A stretch of 64,000 bases of DNA from Sphingomonas yabuuchiae (GTDB lineage: Bacteria > Pseudomonadota > Alphaproteobacteria > Sphingomonadales > Sphingomonadaceae). The notes under the pieces were generated by a model. It saw nothing but the letters and a program-made list of their open reading frames with translations, had not been told where the DNA came from and searched no databases. Shown here one piece after another: positions 52,974 to 61,898 of the stretch. The stretch's first letter is position 1; each line of letters starts with the position of its first letter. The translations under genes were made by a program, and so were the position numbers. Location of the stretch: the NCBI RefSeq assembly GCF_014199595.1, contig NZ_JACHNX010000001.1:434001-498000 (forward strand). Reading direction: 5' to 3'.

Positions 52974-53056
52974 ATTGGCCCCCGTCGTATGACGCTGTTA
53001 AAAGCAATGCTTACCCGTATGATGATGATAAATTTTCGTCAAACAGAAAGTCGTCC

Positions 53057-53683
53057 ATGCCTTCCGGCTATTTTCTTCCTCCGCGCAAGGCACGTCTGTG
53101 CCGGTTGGCGGGAGTGCTATTCCTGCTGAGTGCAGCCGTCATGCCGATCGTGATCGCGGCCGCAGGCTTGATGCCAGGCACCGGGCCGATCTGCGGCGGA
53201 GGCTATGGCTGCGTGTGGAATGTCCGCGCCGCGACGCTATTGCCGGAGGAAAGCCGGATGGAGATCGAGATGTCGCCGCCCGACCGCGCCCGGTTCGATG
53301 CCCATGTCGCGCGAACTGATGTTCGCATCGGGCTGACTGGCATCGCGGCGATCGACCTTCTGCCCTTCATGGCGTTGCTCGGCACCGTCGGGATCGCGCT
53401 GCGGCGCCTGGGCGGTAGCGGCGCCGATACCCTCGAAAGGGCGCTGCCGTGGCTCCGCCGCGCCTCGCAGGCGGCGATCGTCTGGATGCTCGCCGGTCCG
53501 GTTCACCAAAGCGCACTGGAGACATGGCTGTCGCCTGGCATGCCCTCCGGCTTCCGGATCATCACGACGATCCTGCTCGCCCCGATTGCCGGCGGCCTTC
53601 TGATCGCCTTTGCCGCTTACGCGGCGATCTGGGCGGTCGAGGCGGCGTTGAAGGCACGGCGCGACCTGGACCGTTTCGTCTGA
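53057..53683 (+). CDS. DUF2975-like membrane protein
   Basis: 208 aa with four hydrophobic segments (about 15-36, 92-116, 136-152 and 166-192). The pattern and partner gene match DUF2975 proteins, small membrane proteins usually paired with a short XRE regulator (YoaS/YozG in Bacillus). A ~50-residue loop between helices 1 and 2 holds two cysteines (ICGGGYGC). Start ATG 53057; the frame is open to 52751 but that part lies under the divergent subtilase. The stop overlaps the XRE gene by one base. Confidence 0.75.
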   Translation: MPSGYFLPPRKARLCRLAGVLFLLSAAVMPIVIAAAGLMPGTGPICGGGYGCVWNVRAATLLPEESRMEIEMSPPDRARFDAHVARTDVRIGLTGIAAIDLLPFMALLGTVGIALRRLGGSGADTLERALPWLRRASQAAIVWMLAGPVHQSALETWLSPGMPSGFRIITTILLAPIAGGLLIAFAAYAAIWAVEAALKARRDLDRFV

Positions 53684-53919
53684 TGCCGATGATCGTCCAA
53701 CTCGACGTCATGCTCGCGAAGCGGAAGGTCCGGTCGAAGCAACTGGCAGAAGCGATCGGCATCACCGAATCGAACCTGTCCCTGCTCAAGTCGGGCAAGG
53801 TCAAGGGCGTGCGCTTCTCCACCTTGTCCGCCATCTGCCGCTACCTCGATTGCCAACCGGGCGATATCCTCTCCTATGAAACGTCCGACGAAGATCTTCG
53901 CCCGGATGCTGGCGATTGA
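53683..53919 (+). CDS. small XRE-family transcriptional regulator (YozG-like)
   Basis: 78 aa, essentially one Cro/C1-type helix-turn-helix: LDVMLAKRKVRSKQLAEAIGITESNLSLLKSGKVKG (helices at about 17-24 and 28-37), then RFSTLSAICRYLDCQPGDILSY, the usual ending of this short family. ATG overlaps the DUF2975 stop by one base (TGATG), so the pair is coupled. It probably regulates its own pair. Confidence 0.88.
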   Translation: MPMIVQLDVMLAKRKVRSKQLAEAIGITESNLSLLKSGKVKGVRFSTLSAICRYLDCQPGDILSYETSDEDLRPDAGD

Positions 53920-54022
53920 CCCCGGCGATAATCCGTTTGCCCCGCTTCCTGCCCAAACCCGGACATTCCCGTAACTCGATCGCTTTCTAGAATGCTGGTT
54001 GAGGTCGTTACGCCGGAATGAG

Positions 54023-54065
54023 GAGTCACTCGCGCATGGAATGGCGAGCCATATCGACTGAAGCC
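54023..54065 (-). repeat. right copy of the 43-bp inverted repeat
   Basis: On the plus strand it starts GAGTCACTCGCGCATGGAAT and ends ATATCGACTGAAGCC. Reverse complement of 51489-51531 with 41 of 43 matches. Confidence 0.9.
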
Positions 54066-54102
54066 AACAGTATGGAACTAGCATGGCTTCGGGGACCAGG
54101 GA

Positions 54103-54144
54103 GGGTGACGTCCGTGTCACCCTAGGGCGACGCGGACGTCACCC
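54103..54144. repeat. 42-bp inverted repeat with 12-bp perfect arms
   Basis: GGGTGACGTCCG (54103-54114) and CGGACGTCACCC (54133-54144) around an 18-bp centre that itself contains GTCACCCTAGGGCGAC. It could be an operator or a hairpin; no U-run follows. Confidence 0.6.
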
Positions 54145-54704
54145 ATAACAGAACAGATCATCCGAACGTCATGGGAGAAGGTGACGACATCCCGTTCCAT
54201 GCATGACATCGCATCGCGCTCCATCGGAACGTCGGACGCGGTCGTCTCCGTCTGTACGGACCGGACGGGGCTCCGGTTCGGCGGCGAACCTGCATGCCAT
54301 TCGGAAGCCCGGCTGTGGTGCAGAGGCGGGCGGTGGCAAAGTGCGTCCACTCTCGGGGTAGAGAAGCGCACACCCGTGCTTCGGGATGGGCGTCGATCAT
54401 AAACGACTCGGAATCTCCGAACGCCGATTGATCCTGTTAACACCTTCAGCGTAGAACGGATGCGTTCGCCAGCAGGCGGACCGGGGCGTGAGAACCCTGA
54501 TGACAAGTAGCCGTATGCCCGGCCCGAACCAGTTTCGGCCGGGAGGCGGACGTGTATGTCCAGGGCTTCGGCTTAAAGACGTCCGCGCTCGTCTTGTCAC
54601 GGGTTCTCAACTTCCGGCTCACGGGCCGGCACCGCGCCTCGGCAACAGGGCGGTGCCGCCGGCTGGAGGAGCCGATCGGCACCGACGCGAACGGGGACTC
54701 GCGC

Positions 54705-56954
54705 GTGGGTGAACTCATCGGATGCCGCAGCAGGCGGCTCGCCATCATCAGGAATTCGGCCGTCGTGTCCGCGACCATTCTGCTTGCCGCGTGCGGTGGC
54801 GGTGGCGGCGTCAACTCGGCGGGCGGAGCGGCGCCGGCTCCCACCCCATCGGCGACACCCACTCCTGTGCCGACACCCACGCCGACCTCGGCAGCGGATA
54901 CGGCGGAGTACAGGGCATCGGGTGCCGTGGTCGGCATGAAGGCCGCCTATGCCTATGATCGCGGGATCACCGGCAAGGGAGTGACGATCGCCGTCATCGA
55001 CACCGGCATCAACGTCGACGAGGCCGAATTCAAGGGCCGCATCTCGGCGGACAGCACCTCGTTCGACCAGAAGATCGCCCGCTGCGCCACCTGCGACGCC
55101 GAAATCGTCCGCTACGACTTGAAGGACAACAACGGTCACGGCAGCGGGACCGCATCGGTCGCCTTGGCGGCCCGTGACGCCAAGGGCGTGCAGGGCGTAG
55201 CGCCGGAGGCGACGCTGCTCGCGCTCAAGATCGCAGGTCCGGACATGTCGAACGTCAGTCCGACGTCCGGCCCCGTTCCCGAGGGCGGCGGTCCGAACTC
55301 GGCGCTGATCGCTCCCGCAATCACCTACGCGGTCGAGAAGGGCGCGTTCGTCATCAGCTTGAGCCTGAACGGCTTCGCGGGCGGCCAGATCGCCGCTGAT
55401 CAGCGTAAGGCGATGGATCTGGTGCGCACCAGCGACCGTCTGCTCGTTAACTCCGTCTCGAACGACGTCGGCCTCGACAGCTTCGCGGGGCAGATCGCCG
55501 AGAACCTGGTCGGTACCGATCTGGCCAACAAGGACTGGTTCCTGTTCGGGATCCGCGTCGACCGGAACCTACACGCTCCGAGCGGCAACGGCACCCCCGG
55601 CGCGCTGGCGGATCGCACCCTCGCGGTCGTCGCATCGAGCATCGACGTCGTGGGGAAGGACGGCTCCATCACGACCGTCACCGGCAACAGCTTCGCCGCA
55701 CCGGCGATCGCCGGCGCGGCGGCCCTGCTCAAGCAGTACTGGCCGCAGCTCGGCGGCAAGACGATCAGTCGCATCCTGCTCGACACGGCCACCGATCTCG
55801 GAACCCCCGGCGTCGACCAACTCTATGGAGTGGGACTGCTCGACGTCGGGCAGGCGATGCAGGCGCAGGCGCCCGCCGCTTCCTTCGTAGCTGCGCAGAC
55901 GGCGCTGGCGAATTTCTCCTCGCTGACCATGTCGGCACTGTTCGGCGGCGCGTCCGTGATCGGCCGCAGCGTCGGCGGAATGACAGTGTTCGACCGCTAC
56001 GGCCGCGACTACCGGATGACGGCGGCAACCGGGGTCCGCACGCGCGGCACTGGGCTGCTTGCCGGCGGCATGCTCGCGCCGGTCGACCCGCCGTGGCTGA
56101 CGTCCGCCTCCACGATCACCGACGCCCGTCTCGGCTTCACCTCCACCGTTCCCGACTATTGGCGGCAGGCCCGCCCGAACCGGCCGTCGATGGTCGCGTT
56201 CTCGCCCGCCCTTGGCCAGTCGGTGACGCTGGGCGCGAACGTCGTCGTCGGCGGAAGCGGCGGCGTTGCCGGATCTCCGCTGCGCGCGGTCGTCGCGACC
56301 CCGGTCGGCATGTCCTCGGCATGGTCCGGCGACGGCTGGTCCGCCGGCTTCTCGGCCGGTTCGTCGCGCGACGGACGGGCATCGTTGCGCTCCGCCTCCT
56401 TCGCCATGCCGTCCGGTTTCGGCTTCGAACTGTCCGAGCTTGCTGAGCGCGGTCGCGTGTTGGGCATGAGCCAAGACGTCGGTGTTGGACAGCGTGGGGC
56501 GAGGACCACCATGGCCTCGCTTACGGTGCGACGCATGGTCGTCGGCATCCCCGTCTCCGCACGCGTCACCGCAGCCACCACCAGGGTCGACGGCGGATCC
56601 GACACGATGCGCTTCACCGGTCCGGTCATCGGCACCGCCTTCGCGGTCGAGGGCGCACACGGCCTGTTCGGGGGTACGGCGACGTTCGGCCTGTCCTCGC
56701 CGCTCCGCGTCGAACGCGCCCGCGTCATGATGCTGATGCCGGTGTCGTACGATCTCGTCTCCGGCACGCTGACGACCAGGACCGGGGCCGTCGATCTTAC
56801 CCCTGACGCGCGCGAATTGGACCTCGAGTTCGGCTGGTCCCGTGCGCTGTCGCCGAACTCCTCGGTCAGGTTCGGCGTCGCCCATGCCTTCGATGCCGGA
56901 CATGTCGCCGGTGCCGTCGACACCGCCGGCTTCGCGACCCTGACCATCCGCTGA
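54705..56954 (+). CDS. large subtilisin-like serine protease (S8) with beta-rich C-terminal domain
   Basis: 749 aa from a GTG at 54705. A hydrophobic segment ends in lipobox LLAAC (Cys30), followed by a Pro/Thr-rich linker to about 62. The S8 domain has Asp99 (AVIDTGI), His145 (NGHGSGTA) and Ser329 (TGNSFAAPA), the last replacing the usual GTS with GNS. From about 420 to the end alternating beta patterns with many Gly/Ser suggest an autotransporter-like barrel or beta-helix, but it ends LTIR and not in the usual aromatic residue. The open frame to 54552 has no signal. Confidence 0.85.
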   Translation: MGELIGCRSRRLAIIRNSAVVSATILLAACGGGGGVNSAGGAAPAPTPSATPTPVPTPTPTSAADTAEYRASGAVVGMKAAYAYDRGITGKGVTIAVIDTGINVDEAEFKGRISADSTSFDQKIARCATCDAEIVRYDLKDNNGHGSGTASVALAARDAKGVQGVAPEATLLALKIAGPDMSNVSPTSGPVPEGGGPNSALIAPAITYAVEKGAFVISLSLNGFAGGQIAADQRKAMDLVRTSDRLLVNSVSNDVGLDSFAGQIAENLVGTDLANKDWFLFGIRVDRNLHAPSGNGTPGALADRTLAVVASSIDVVGKDGSITTVTGNSFAAPAIAGAAALLKQYWPQLGGKTISRILLDTATDLGTPGVDQLYGVGLLDVGQAMQAQAPAASFVAAQTALANFSSLTMSALFGGASVIGRSVGGMTVFDRYGRDYRMTAATGVRTRGTGLLAGGMLAPVDPPWLTSASTITDARLGFTSTVPDYWRQARPNRPSMVAFSPALGQSVTLGANVVVGGSGGVAGSPLRAVVATPVGMSSAWSGDGWSAGFSAGSSRDGRASLRSASFAMPSGFGFELSELAERGRVLGMSQDVGVGQRGARTTMASLTVRRMVVGIPVSARVTAATTRVDGGSDTMRFTGPVIGTAFAVEGAHGLFGGTATFGLSSPLRVERARVMMLMPVSYDLVSGTLTTRTGAVDLTPDARELDLEFGWSRALSPNSSVRFGVAHAFDAGHVAGAVDTAGFATLTIR

Positions 56955-56983
56955 CCGTACCCGATCGAAAAGGAGAACCACGC

Positions 56984-57643
56984 ATGTCACCGATGAAACA
57001 CATTCTCCCACCGCTCGTCGGCACGGTGGCGGCCGTGCTCGTGCTGTCCGCCTGCTCGGATACGAAGACGCCGAACGATGCGGACTTCCGCAAGGCGCTG
57101 GAACCGGTGGCGAGCGACATCTTCTGCCGCACGATCCCGATCCAACGCATGAGCCTGAACGACGACCTGACGCAGCCCTTTCCGATCATCGTGCCGGTCG
57201 CTCCCGTCGAGGGGGCTGACCCGGACGACGCCCGGAGCCGAACGTTGATCGAGGAGGCCGCACGCGACGGTCTGCTGACGCGCACCGAACTGAACGCACT
57301 GGCGAAACGTGCCGACTTCACTCTGCCGCTGACCCGGCAGGCGCTGATCAGCTACACGCCGACGGACCGGGGCAAGGCGTACTACCGACCGGTCGAGGCG
57401 AAGACGTCGAGCGGCATGCGCGCGTTTCCGGGGGTCTGTGCCGCCAGGGGCGAGATCGTCGACGTGGTCCGCTGGACCGATCCCGCCGACGCCTCTGGCC
57501 GCACGGTGTCGCAGGTCACCTTCACCTATCGGGGTGTCGAGCCGCTGCCGGGCCTGCCCGAGAACGTGCACTCCAAGATCACTCGGCCCGAGGAACGGAC
57601 CGTCACGCTCGTACGAACGAACGACGGCTGGGACGCGCTGTGA
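56984..57643 (+). CDS. lipoprotein of unknown function
   Basis: 219 aa. The signal peptide ends in LSAC (lipidated Cys about residue 24). AAAGGAGA 9 nt upstream of the ATG. The mature part has two more Cys and a helical N-terminal half (ADFRKALEPVASDIFCRT), then a beta-rich half. No family recognised. It starts 29 bp after the large subtilase, so the two are likely co-transcribed, and a shared outer-envelope role is possible but untested. Confidence 0.75.
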   Translation: MSPMKHILPPLVGTVAAVLVLSACSDTKTPNDADFRKALEPVASDIFCRTIPIQRMSLNDDLTQPFPIIVPVAPVEGADPDDARSRTLIEEAARDGLLTRTELNALAKRADFTLPLTRQALISYTPTDRGKAYYRPVEAKTSSGMRAFPGVCAARGEIVDVVRWTDPADASGRTVSQVTFTYRGVEPLPGLPENVHSKITRPEERTVTLVRTNDGWDAL

Positions 57644-57818
57644 CGGCCCCGCAGGCAATGCCGACCGTGGATGCCCCATCATCTTTCGGCACCGGTCGCG
57701 CCTCGGATGTTCGCCACGTCGCCGATGCCGCCGCCATCGTCGGCCCTGTCACCCCGTCGATGCTCTGAAACGCAAATCCTTCCGACCTTCATCCACCATC
57801 TTCCGAAAGAAGCACGCC

Positions 57819-58469
57819 ATGATCCCCATCATCGCCGTCCTGCTCGCCGCCGCCATGCCGCTGACGACCGTCGCACCCATCGAGCCGGCAGCCACCGGTA
57901 TGAGTCCGTTGAGGATGGACGTCGCGGGCGTCCGGCTGGGCATGCCGATCCAGCAGGTCCGGACCGCGCTCGCGTCCGCGAGCTACGCCTGCAAGCCGTT
58001 CGGCAACGAAGCCGACTTCGCCGCTCGCGTCGCCGCCGAAGTCAAGGACCGGACCCGTGCACGCGGTCCCGTTCCCTACACCACCGGCACGATGCAGATC
58101 GATTGCCGTGGGCCGAATGGCGAGGGCCTGACGATCCACTTCGCTCAGGTGCAGTCGGGCTCCATCGTCGACGACTTCTCGCTCCGCATCGACGGCAGGA
58201 CGGTGGATCTGCCGGCGTTGCGCAGGCAGCTGGCGGCCAAATTTGGACGTCCCATGGTGGGCACGGAGCTGCGGGGATCGTGGTGCGACGCGGGCTACCG
58301 CTGCGGCGAAAGCATCGTCTTCAGCGAGGGGCCGACCGTCATCATCGACACCTCGGACGCCGTCACGATCAACGCCACTAGGGGCACCCGCGCCGAGGAG
58401 GCGGACAATGCCGCCGTCATGGCCGCGGCCGACCGGCTGGTGCCGAAGAAGGCTCGCGCGGCGTTCTGA
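57819..58469 (+). CDS. secreted protein of unknown function
   Basis: 216 aa. A short signal peptide (about 1-18) precedes a region with DVAGVRLGMPIQQVRTALA (about 35-53), a motif shared by many small periplasmic SmpA/BamE-like or DUF-type proteins in which a substrate-independent fold is built on a GMxxxxV turn. Four Cys could make two disulfides. Same strand as the lipoprotein upstream, 175 bp away. Start ATG 57819. Confidence 0.7.
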   Translation: MIPIIAVLLAAAMPLTTVAPIEPAATGMSPLRMDVAGVRLGMPIQQVRTALASASYACKPFGNEADFAARVAAEVKDRTRARGPVPYTTGTMQIDCRGPNGEGLTIHFAQVQSGSIVDDFSLRIDGRTVDLPALRRQLAAKFGRPMVGTELRGSWCDAGYRCGESIVFSEGPTVIIDTSDAVTINATRGTRAEEADNAAVMAAADRLVPKKARAAF

Positions 58470-58481
58470 ATGGAGGGGAAG

Positions 58482-58913
58482 ATGCGTTTTAAGACCCTGC
58501 TCATGACGATGGCATGCTTCGCCACAACCGCGACGTCGTCCGCTGCGACCTTGAAGCGGAACGGGCCGCTTCAAGCCACCACCATGCGCGACTGGCGCGC
58601 GGCGGGCATGGACGGGACCGGCTGCTACTGGTCGGCCCGGAGGAACGGGCCGGTCCTGTTCGCCGCCAACGGTCGGACGGGCATGACGCGAGTTGCCGGA
58701 CGCGTCGTCGTCCTCGAACCAGCAGCGGGCGCGCGAGAGCTGTTCCCCTTCACATATGACGCATGGCGGGCGCCAGGACTGAAAGTACGGATACTGGACG
58801 CCGCCGTCGTGCGGGCGATGGGGTACGAAACGGTGACCACCGACGCGACGTTGGTCGTCGATCAGCGAGGGCGCGTCACCAGTATGCTGGGTTCGCTGAT
58901 CTGCGGCTCCTGA
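58482..58913 (+). CDS. small secreted protein of unknown function
   Basis: 143 aa. The signal peptide is about 1-21 (ending TSSAAT). GGAGGGGAAG directly precedes the ATG at 58482 and fixes it over the in-frame ATG at 58470. The mature part has Cys near each end (GTGCYWSARR and SLICGS), possibly disulfide-bonded. It follows the previous gene by 12 bp and is surely in the same operon. Unrecognised. Confidence 0.7.
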   Translation: MRFKTLLMTMACFATTATSSAATLKRNGPLQATTMRDWRAAGMDGTGCYWSARRNGPVLFAANGRTGMTRVAGRVVVLEPAAGARELFPFTYDAWRAPGLKVRILDAAVVRAMGYETVTTDATLVVDQRGRVTSMLGSLICGS

Positions 58914-59354
58914 AGTGGACGAAGAGTACCATCAGTTTCTCGCTCGACTGCTGAATGTTCGTTGTTCGACAGGATAATGGGCGTCCTTCCGGCATCGACA
59001 CGTCGCTGTTCCTGTCACTGGCAGAAGATCGCTCATAGAATTATGATGCATCACTCTTATGCTGCTTGTCGAAACAGGAGAAGCGGTGTCGCTGCATGCC
59101 GCGCAGGTGCGCTTCAACACTGGAGCAGCCCAACCACCCATCCTGGCGAACCGCACTCGCTAGTGACACCGGCGCGGCATCCGACGCTTGAGTCTATGGC
59201 GTAAGTCTGCGGCTGTACCGCGACCCCGTTACGACAACGGTCTATCATCCGATCTATGAAAGCCAATTTTCGACGCATACTGCAAGTGGCGAGCAGTAAT
59301 ATTTTGTAAGCGAACCCTGTTCTACGTCCGATATCAGCCAAGGAGGTTGATCCA
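58914..59354. other. 441-bp gap without a recognisable gene
   Basis: Open frames here are short and of random composition. A relatively AT-rich tract (AGTAATATTTTGTAAGCG near 59300) lies 40 bp before the next ribosome-binding site and probably contains its promoter. Nothing else is seen. Confidence 0.5.
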
Positions 59355-59858
59355 GTGACGGTTAAACGAGCTTTCGGAAATGTATTCATCGCGTTGTGCA
59401 TCGTCGTGCTTGTCGGCGGCGTCGTTGGGTTCGCATACGTCGGATTAAGGCAGGACAGACGACTTGCGCTATGCCTGCAAGAGATAGACAAGCAGAGAGA
59501 CGCCCGCAGTGAGCAACGCCAGACCGCCGATGCGCCAGCTGCGAGTGCGACCAATCAGCAGCAGCAGCCAACCCAAGCTCACCAGCAGGAAAGCCGCGCC
59601 TCCGAGAGCGGGCCGGGCAGCACCACCTCGTGCCGTCAGTTTGGCAATGATGCCGGCATCGCGCTCAGTCGCGCTTCCTTCGACCTGTCGTTGCTCGGTT
59701 ACCTGGCTACGCTGCTCTTCGGCACATTGGGGGTGCTCGGCATCTTCCTGAGCTACACCACCTCCCGAGACGCGCGTGACGACGCGCGTAGGCAGGCCGC
59801 TGCTCCCGGTGGAGCTGCGCCTGGCGCAGGGCCGGGAGCCGCGCCCCTCGGCTCCTGA
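59355..59858 (+). CDS. two-helix membrane protein with a Gln-rich loop
   Basis: 167 aa, GTG start. TM1 is about 9-29 (VFIALCIVVLVGGVVGFAYVG), then a charged coiled-coil-like segment, a Gln/Ser-rich stretch (residues about 65-95), and TM2 about 118-138 (LGYLATLLFGTLGVLGIFLSY). A polar Ala/Gly/Pro tail follows. The ribosome-binding site AAGGAGG with TTGATCC nearly matches the whole anti-Shine-Dalgarno end of 16S rRNA, 8 nt before GTG. The antisense frame 59469-60023 is also open with hydrophobic stretches. Unrecognised. Confidence 0.55.
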   Translation: MTVKRAFGNVFIALCIVVLVGGVVGFAYVGLRQDRRLALCLQEIDKQRDARSEQRQTADAPAASATNQQQQPTQAHQQESRASESGPGSTTSCRQFGNDAGIALSRASFDLSLLGYLATLLFGTLGVLGIFLSYTTSRDARDDARRQAAAPGGAAPGAGPGAAPLGS

Positions 59859-60063
59859 TGGTTCGCTGCGGTGGTTACCATCCGCCTCTACAACCGACCG
59901 AGCCCGTAGCGCTCGATGACCTTCTGATTCTTGCGATGTCGGAGCCGTCAATACGGCGGCTCCGATTATGAGTGTCAGCATTTCAGTTCTCCGGGACTTA
60001 GTCCTCCGAACTTCACGAGACATTCCCGCTTCTACTCACGGCGAAGCCCCGACTCCTGATCCA

Positions 60064-60861
60064 TCAGTCCTCCCGAAAGGATTGGATGCCTGATCGGATC
60101 AGGAAGGCGCCATCGGGAAGAGCGGCATGTCCCCGCATCGTTGCCATGTGCTCTCGTGGGTCACCGACATCGACGCAGGGCGTCGAACCTATGGTCACGG
60201 GAAGCCTGTCGGCCGGGCATGCTCCACTCCATGCCGACACGTGCGTGTGGTCACCGACGATGCCGTCGATCGCTTCGACCAGTTGCCTGCTCATACCACC
60301 GACGCCGGATCGGCGTGTTCCCGATACGAAAGTCATTTCCGTCGATCCGCTCGCGTCGCCAGCGAGCCGGAGTTGAATGCGATGACGGCCGGTACCGCGC
60401 GACCGTACGATCGCCTGCGACCAGCGGTTGTCGAACTGCTGAGCCACGGCTCTGACCAGATACGAGAGATCACGCCGTATGTCGGCCGCGTGATCGGTCG
60501 AGCCGATGGTCTCCGGATCGGACAGGCGGTCACGCCAGTGCTCGAGGCTGGACAGGACGTCGTCGACGCCGCTGACCACTGACGGAGATCGGGGGAGGAG
60601 AGGGCCGGTCAGCATCAACGTATCGGGAAGCGATCCCTCGATCGCCCTTGCCGTTATCATGCACCATTCGCCATCGACCGAGACGTGCACCTGTTCCAGT
60701 TCACCGCGGGAGCCGACCGCTCGGATGGCGATGGCCTCGAACCCGCACTGGATCCGCCCTACGATGCGGCAATCATCGGGGATGGTCCGCCGTGCTTCCT
60801 CGATGACGCGCATCACTCGTTCGCGGGTCGTCTCGTCGATGTGCAGCAGCCATTTGCTCAT
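60064..60861 (-). CDS. protein of unknown function
   Basis: 265 aa from MSKWLLHIDETTRERV at 60861; GGGAG lies 6-7 nt upstream. A longer open frame reaches 60930 and beyond, and the upstream text (HAHCEPVGPTYLIQGRKAAV) is also protein-like, so the true start may be further up. Mixed alpha/beta, no signal peptide or transmembrane helix, no motif recognised. Last of three minus-strand genes (62627, 61893, 60861) that seem to be one unit. Confidence 0.6.
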   Translation of the reverse strand: MSKWLLHIDETTRERVMRVIEEARRTIPDDCRIVGRIQCGFEAIAIRAVGSRGELEQVHVSVDGEWCMITARAIEGSLPDTLMLTGPLLPRSPSVVSGVDDVLSSLEHWRDRLSDPETIGSTDHAADIRRDLSYLVRAVAQQFDNRWSQAIVRSRGTGRHRIQLRLAGDASGSTEMTFVSGTRRSGVGGMSRQLVEAIDGIVGDHTHVSAWSGACPADRLPVTIGSTPCVDVGDPREHMATMRGHAALPDGAFLIRSGIQSFRED

Positions 60862-61068
60862 GTCCGGCTCCCAGGTCGGTGTGACTCGTCGCGGTTGGGT
60901 GGATCTCGGCAGCGAGAGAGGTGCCCACATCCGGGCGACCGCGGCCTTGCGCCCCTGTATGAGGTATGTCGGACCGACCGGCTCGCAGTGGGCGTGAAGA
61001 TCGCTTTATGCCCTCGCCGAGCCGGTGGTCTGCATGTCGGGCGATGCAGTCATCGCCTCTTTCCCGGA

Positions 61069-61893
61069 TCAGCTCGTCTCGTTGCGCCGGGGCCAGGTGA
61101 CGAACGGTGCCTGATGGTCACGCTCTGCGATCCATTCCGTCATCACCGCGAGGAGCTTGTGCGTCAGCTTGGTCGAGTCGTATTGGCTTGCGAGATCACC
61201 CCAGGCCTGCCAGCGGTCGAGGTGCCGACAGAGCCAGTCGTAGAAGCCGTCACGCTGGTTCCTGGTCGAGAACCCAAGCGTCCATACCGTCTGCAGGACC
61301 GGCACCGGACCATCGCTACGTTTGGCGAGCACGATGGTCGGTCTGCCCGCCTCGTCGCAACGGAGGAAGGCGGCATCCCAGCGACGGGCCTCCCGCTCCA
61401 GCCGTTCGAGCCGCACTTCCCGATCCTCGGGGCCGAGGCCGAGTTCGCGGAGCATCGCGATCGTCGCAGCGGACGGCCGGTTGCGGCGGACATCGTAGGG
61501 CCGGGTCGCAGCCAGCATGAGCAGCACCGACCAGCCTTCAGGCGTGAGTTCACCTACGCCTTCACCATTCCGCGCCAGAACCGCTAGACCCGTCGATGCA
61601 AGCCAGAGGTGGAACATGCGCTGGAACAGCCTATTGCCTTCGAATAGATCGGCGAGCTGCTGACGGTATCCGGGCTCCCTTCGCACGGTGGCGGCGAGCA
61701 CGGCGTGGACGAGTTCGAGCACTTCGGCCGGCGGCTCACCGTTTTGGGTGGACATGCCGAGGCGACCGCACCACAGCGCGGAACGCAGCGATGGCCACGT
61801 CTCGCCCGTCGCGTCGTCGACGTAGACTGAGCCGCTCGACCTGCCTTCGATGCGATGCCAGTTGCCCCAGGGCAGTTCGGGATCGATGTCCAT
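61069..61893 (-). CDS. protein of unknown function
   Basis: 274 aa from MDIDPELPWGNWHRIEGRSS at 61893. It starts 5 bp after the stop of the previous gene, so the two are co-translated. Predicted helices dominate from residue 55 (EVLELVHAVLAATVRRE; YRQQLADLFEGNRLFQRM). A Trp-rich region WTLGFSTRNQRDGFYDWLCRHLDRWQAWGDL-like near 205-235 is distinctive. No catalytic motif seen, no membrane segment. Not recognised. Confidence 0.65.
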   Translation of the reverse strand: MDIDPELPWGNWHRIEGRSSGSVYVDDATGETWPSLRSALWCGRLGMSTQNGEPPAEVLELVHAVLAATVRREPGYRQQLADLFEGNRLFQRMFHLWLASTGLAVLARNGEGVGELTPEGWSVLLMLAATRPYDVRRNRPSAATIAMLRELGLGPEDREVRLERLEREARRWDAAFLRCDEAGRPTIVLAKRSDGPVPVLQTVWTLGFSTRNQRDGFYDWLCRHLDRWQAWGDLASQYDSTKLTHKLLAVMTEWIAERDHQAPFVTWPRRNETS

Positions 61894-61898
61894 GATCC

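Larger units (their letters stand above)
53920..54704. other. 785-bp non-coding gap with the right repeat and an imperfect palindrome
   Basis: No frame looks genuine. It holds the right 43-bp repeat (54023-54065) and a perfect 12-bp inverted repeat GGGTGACGTCCG/CGGACGTCACCC at 54103-54144. CATTCCCGTAAC at 53965 recurs in the same orientation at 51611, beside the left repeat. From 54150 to 54700 I see nothing further except the likely promoter area of the second subtilase. Confidence 0.5.

Noticed and set aside
54117..54506. 129-aa minus-strand frame in the gap before the large subtilase
   Set aside because: Random composition, no start signal, no recognisable fold.
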